DNA of 6,095 nt from Chloracidobacterium sp. UBA3360 (GTDB lineage Bacteria > Acidobacteriota > Blastocatellia > Pyrinomonadales > Pyrinomonadaceae). Positions 4,403-6,095 of this stretch are shown piece after piece; positions within the stretch are counted from its first letter, which is position 1, and each line of letters opens with the position of its first letter. The notes under the pieces are model-generated. The model did no database searches, had not been told where the DNA came from, and saw only the letters and a list, made by a program, of their open reading frames with translations. The stretch is taken from the NCBI GenBank assembly GCA_002360555.1, contig DEQS01000008.1, positions 1-6,095 on the forward strand, written 5' to 3'. The position numbers and the translations under genes are program-made.

Positions 4403-4462
4403 TGAACAGTGAATAGTGAATAGTGAGATCGATCGCCGTTCACAGTTCCGATTCGCAATTTA
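4401..4462 (+). repeat. Heptad repeat array overlapping the rpmD stop, in the rpmD-rplO gap
   Basis: The units AGTGAAC, AGTGAAT, AGTGAAT, AGTGAGA (4401-4428) are the same family as in the rpsH-rplF gap, sharing a 17-base identical string (4401-4417 with 2548-2564). After GATCGATC the orientation changes to RTTC-type units at 6-7-base spacing: GTTC at 4438 and 4445, ATTC at 4451 and ATTT at 4458. GTGAAC (4402-4407) and GTTCAC (4438-4443) are complementary. The array begins inside the last codon of rpmD and also contains an in-frame GTG (4416) that would artificially extend rplO. Confidence 0.8.
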
Positions 4463-4463
4463 C

Positions 4464-4468
4464 GAGGA
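4464..4468 (+). promoter_or_regulatory. Ribosome binding site for rplO
   Basis: GAGGA lies 4 bases before the ATG at 4473 and fixes that codon as the rplO start. The alternative in-frame GTG at 4416 has no such site and would translate the repeat array. Confidence 0.7.
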
Positions 4469-4472
4469 AAAA

Positions 4473-4952
4473 ATGGTACTAGCACTAAATAATTTACGTC
4501 CGGCAAAGGGTTCGACGCATAAGAAAAAGCGTATCGGTCGCGGTCCCGGTTCGGGAACCGGTAAGACTGCCGGTAAGGGCCACAAGGGCCAGAAATCGCG
4601 TTCGGGTTATAGCCAAAAGATCGGTTTCGAAGGTGGACAGATGCCTTTGCAGCGTCGTCTGCCAAAGCGCGGCTTTACCAATATCTTTAAGAAACAGTGG
4701 ATCGAGATCAGCCTTGCTAAGATCGAAGAAAGTTTTGCGGCTGGTGACGAAGTCACGCCGGAAATTTTGCACGAACGCGGCCTGATCAAAAAAGCCAAGC
4801 ACGATCTTGTGATCCTCGGAACCGGCGAGGTGACAAAATCGTTAAATATATCAGCACACCGCTTTACCAAAACGGCTAAAGATAAGGTCGAAAAGGCCGG
4901 TGGAACTGCTACGGTTATCGAAAAGTACAAGGAAGCCGAAGCGGCTGCTTAG
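4473..4952 (+). CDS. rplO: 50S ribosomal protein L15
   Basis: Complete L15 of 159 residues, slightly longer than the usual 144-150. L15 has a long basic N-terminal extension that threads into 23S rRNA and a globular C-terminal domain. The N-terminus is diagnostic: LNNLRPAKGSTHKKKRIGRGPGSGTGKTAGKGHKGQKSRSG (about 5-45), then GFEGGQMPLQRRLPKRGFTN (about 51-70). The C-terminal domain shows ISLAKIEESF, LHERGLIKKAKHDLVILGTGEVTKSLNISAHRFTKTAKDKVEKAGGT (about 99-145), and a short alanine-rich acidic tail. The start at 4473 is supported by GAGGA (4464-4468) and by the conserved N-terminus. It lies directly upstream of secY, as in nearly all bacteria. Confidence 0.98.
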   Translation: MVLALNNLRPAKGSTHKKKRIGRGPGSGTGKTAGKGHKGQKSRSGYSQKIGFEGGQMPLQRRLPKRGFTNIFKKQWIEISLAKIEESFAAGDEVTPEILHERGLIKKAKHDLVILGTGEVTKSLNISAHRFTKTAKDKVEKAGGTATVIEKYKEAEAAA

Positions 4953-4955
4953 TCC

Positions 4956-5034
4956 GTTGTTCGTAGTTCGTAGTTAGTTGCTGCATCCGCTATACGGTTT
5001 GCCGGGCAACTAATAACCAACACGAACGACCACC
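4956..5034 (+). repeat. Heptad repeat pair with inverted halves in the rplO-secY gap
   Basis: Left half: GTTGTTC (4956-4962), GTAGTTC (4963-4969), GTAGTTA (4970-4976), GTTGCTG (4977-4983). Right half, in the opposite orientation: CAAC, TAAC, CAAC and GAAC at 5007, 5014, 5018 and 5024. TTAGTTGC (4974-4981) and GCAACTAA (5006-5013) are perfect 8-bp inverted repeats enclosing 24 bases, inside which CCG (4987-4989) and CGG (4995-4997) flank CTATA. The spacing of the right half is less regular than in the other arrays. The element occupies almost the entire gap, leaving only CAAATTT-like sequence before secY. Confidence 0.75.
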
Positions 5035-5040
5035 AAATTT

Positions 5041-6095
5041 ATGGAAAAGTTTTTTGGCGCCGTTCAAAACATGTTCAAGATCCCCGAGCTGCGTAAGAGA
5101 ATACTCTTCACACTCGGGCTTTTGGCTGTGTATCGCTTTGGTGCTCACGTTCAGGCACCGGGCATTAATTCCGCGCAGCTTGAAAGGGTTTGGGGCGAAG
5201 TGGCTGGAACGCTGCTTGGCGTTCTCGATCTGTTCTCAGGCGGTAATTTCCGTACTATTTCCGTATTTGCTCTCGGTGTGACGCCATATATTACTGCGTC
5301 GATCATCATGCAGCTCTTGCCCGTTCTCTCGCCTGCGATGAAGAAAATTCAGGAAGAGGGCGAGGTCGGACGGCAAAAGATGAACCAGTGGACGCGGTAC
5401 TCGACCGTGGTTCTTTGCGCGGTTCAGACGTTTTTTGTTTCGACTTGGCTTTCGCGAAACCAGATCATTCCTGAGACGTGGTGGGCGACGGCGATGATCG
5501 TTGTTACGCTGACGACGGGCACTATCTTTGTGATGTGGCTGGGTGAGCAGATCACCGAACGCGGTGTCGGCAACGGCATCTCGCTGTTGATCTTTGCGGG
5601 TATCGTTATCGGATTGCCCCGCGGTATCATGCAGATCTCGGAGCGTGTAGGCTCGGGTGATACGACACTTATTATTGGCGTTGCATTTCTCGTCGCAGTT
5701 CTCATCGCACTGATCGCTTTGATCGTATATGTCGAATCTGCGAGGCGAAATATTGCCATCAGCTATGCCAGCCGCAAGGTGGGTAATCAGACATTTCGCG
5801 GACAAGAGACTGCTCTGCCGCTAAAGATCAACATGGGCGGCGTTATACCCGTGATCTTTGCTTCGTCGGTGCTCGCGATGCCGCAGACGCTGTTTTCGGC
5901 ATTCCCGGCGGATCCGGCAAATCCTGATTCGGCGTGGTCTAAAGTATTTACATTTTTCCAGCAGTTTCACGGCGGCGATCCTTATTACGAGCTCGTATTC
6001 CTGTCGCTGATCGTTATTTTCACGTTCTTTTACATCACCATCATCTTTAATACGGATGAGGTGGCGGATAACCTGCGTAAGCACGGCGGGTTTAT
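5041..6095 (+). CDS. secY: Preprotein translocase subunit SecY, 5' part (partial at right edge)
   Basis: The first 351 residues of SecY, about three quarters of the usual 430-450; the frame is open to the window end. SecY forms the membrane channel that, with SecE and SecG, exports unfolded proteins (driven by SecA) or inserts membrane proteins from ribosomes. The N-terminus MEKFFGAVQNMFKIPELRKRILFTLGLLAVYRFGAHV gives cytoplasmic helix and TM1 (about 20-36). The plug region LLGVLDLFSGGN (about 58-69) leads to TM2 with FALGVTPYITASIIMQLL (about 76-93). Further segments lie at about 121-137, 150-168, 177-195 (with GVGNGISLLIFAGI), 209-231, 265-285 (LKINMGGVIPVIFASS) and 317-337, followed by FNTDEVADNLRKHGGF. 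The cytoplasmic loop with ARRNIAISYASRKVGNQ (about 234-250) is the family's C4 loop region. The ATG at 5041 gives the canonical start but has no Shine-Dalgarno (upstream ACCACCAAATTT). Confidence 0.98.
   Translation, partial: MEKFFGAVQNMFKIPELRKRILFTLGLLAVYRFGAHVQAPGINSAQLERVWGEVAGTLLGVLDLFSGGNFRTISVFALGVTPYITASIIMQLLPVLSPAMKKIQEEGEVGRQKMNQWTRYSTVVLCAVQTFFVSTWLSRNQIIPETWWATAMIVVTLTTGTIFVMWLGEQITERGVGNGISLLIFAGIVIGLPRGIMQISERVGSGDTTLIIGVAFLVAVLIALIALIVYVESARRNIAISYASRKVGNQTFRGQETALPLKINMGGVIPVIFASSVLAMPQTLFSAFPADPANPDSAWSKVFTFFQQFHGGDPYYELVFLSLIVIFTFFYITIIFNTDEVADNLRKHGGF

Noticed and set aside
4991..4996. TATACG upstream of secY as a promoter -10 box
   Set aside because: No acceptable -35 box lies 16-18 bases upstream; the bases there are TCGTAG. 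TATACG is also within the loop of the inverted repeat, and secY is probably cotranscribed with rplO.
5236..5805. Long minus-strand open frame opposite secY (and others opposite rplN-rplO)
   Set aside because: The composition is rich in Arg, His, Asp and Asn with no recognisable domain, and it lies opposite a well-conserved gene. It is a shadow of the real reading frame.

Overview
The window is one contiguous stretch of a bacterial ribosomal-protein operon, all on the + strand. It runs from the end of the S10 cluster through the spc cluster: rpsQ (3' part), rplN, rplX, rplE, rpsN, rpsH, rplF, rplR, rpsE, rpmD, rplO and secY (5' part). Gene order is the classical bacterial one and no gene is missing, inverted or inserted. 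Every protein carries the conserved motifs of its family, so the gene calls are secure. Genes reach both window edges, and there is no gene-free stretch longer than about 100 bases.

Layout. Bases 1-186 hold the last 61 codons of S17. Bases 257-2045 hold L14, L24, L5 and S14, with L5 and S14 only 4 bases apart. Bases 2140-4134 hold S8, L6, L18 and S5, with L18 and S5 overlapping. Bases 4199-4952 hold L30 and L15, and SecY starts at 5041 and runs off the right edge. The ribosomal proteins span both subunits (S17, S14, S8 and S5; L14, L24, L5, L6, L18, L30 and L15). SecY is the channel of the Sec translocon that receives many of the chains these ribosomes make.

The unusual part is between the genes. 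Instead of short coupled junctions, eight gaps of about 50 to 95 bases are filled with repeat DNA of two kinds. Six gaps contain short arrays with a 7-base period. The unit differs from gap to gap, but most units fit [GC]AAYNNN, and most arrays switch strand midway so the transcript could fold into a hairpin. Two gaps (rpsN-rpsH and rplF-rplR) carry copies of a different element: an outer inverted repeat enclosing two small hairpins, like a three-way junction. Three genes directly after heptad arrays (rplF, rpmD, secY) have no recognisable Shine-Dalgarno sequence, while rplN, rpsH, rpsE and rplO do.

Organism. The base composition is fairly balanced. S14 is the zinc-independent type, L24 has an insertion in its KOW domain plus an acidic tail, and the gaps are repeat-filled. 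From memory, this combination of heptad and nested-palindrome spacers resembles Acidobacteriota of the Blastocatellia/Pyrinomonadaceae type. That is a low-to-moderate confidence inference with no search behind it.
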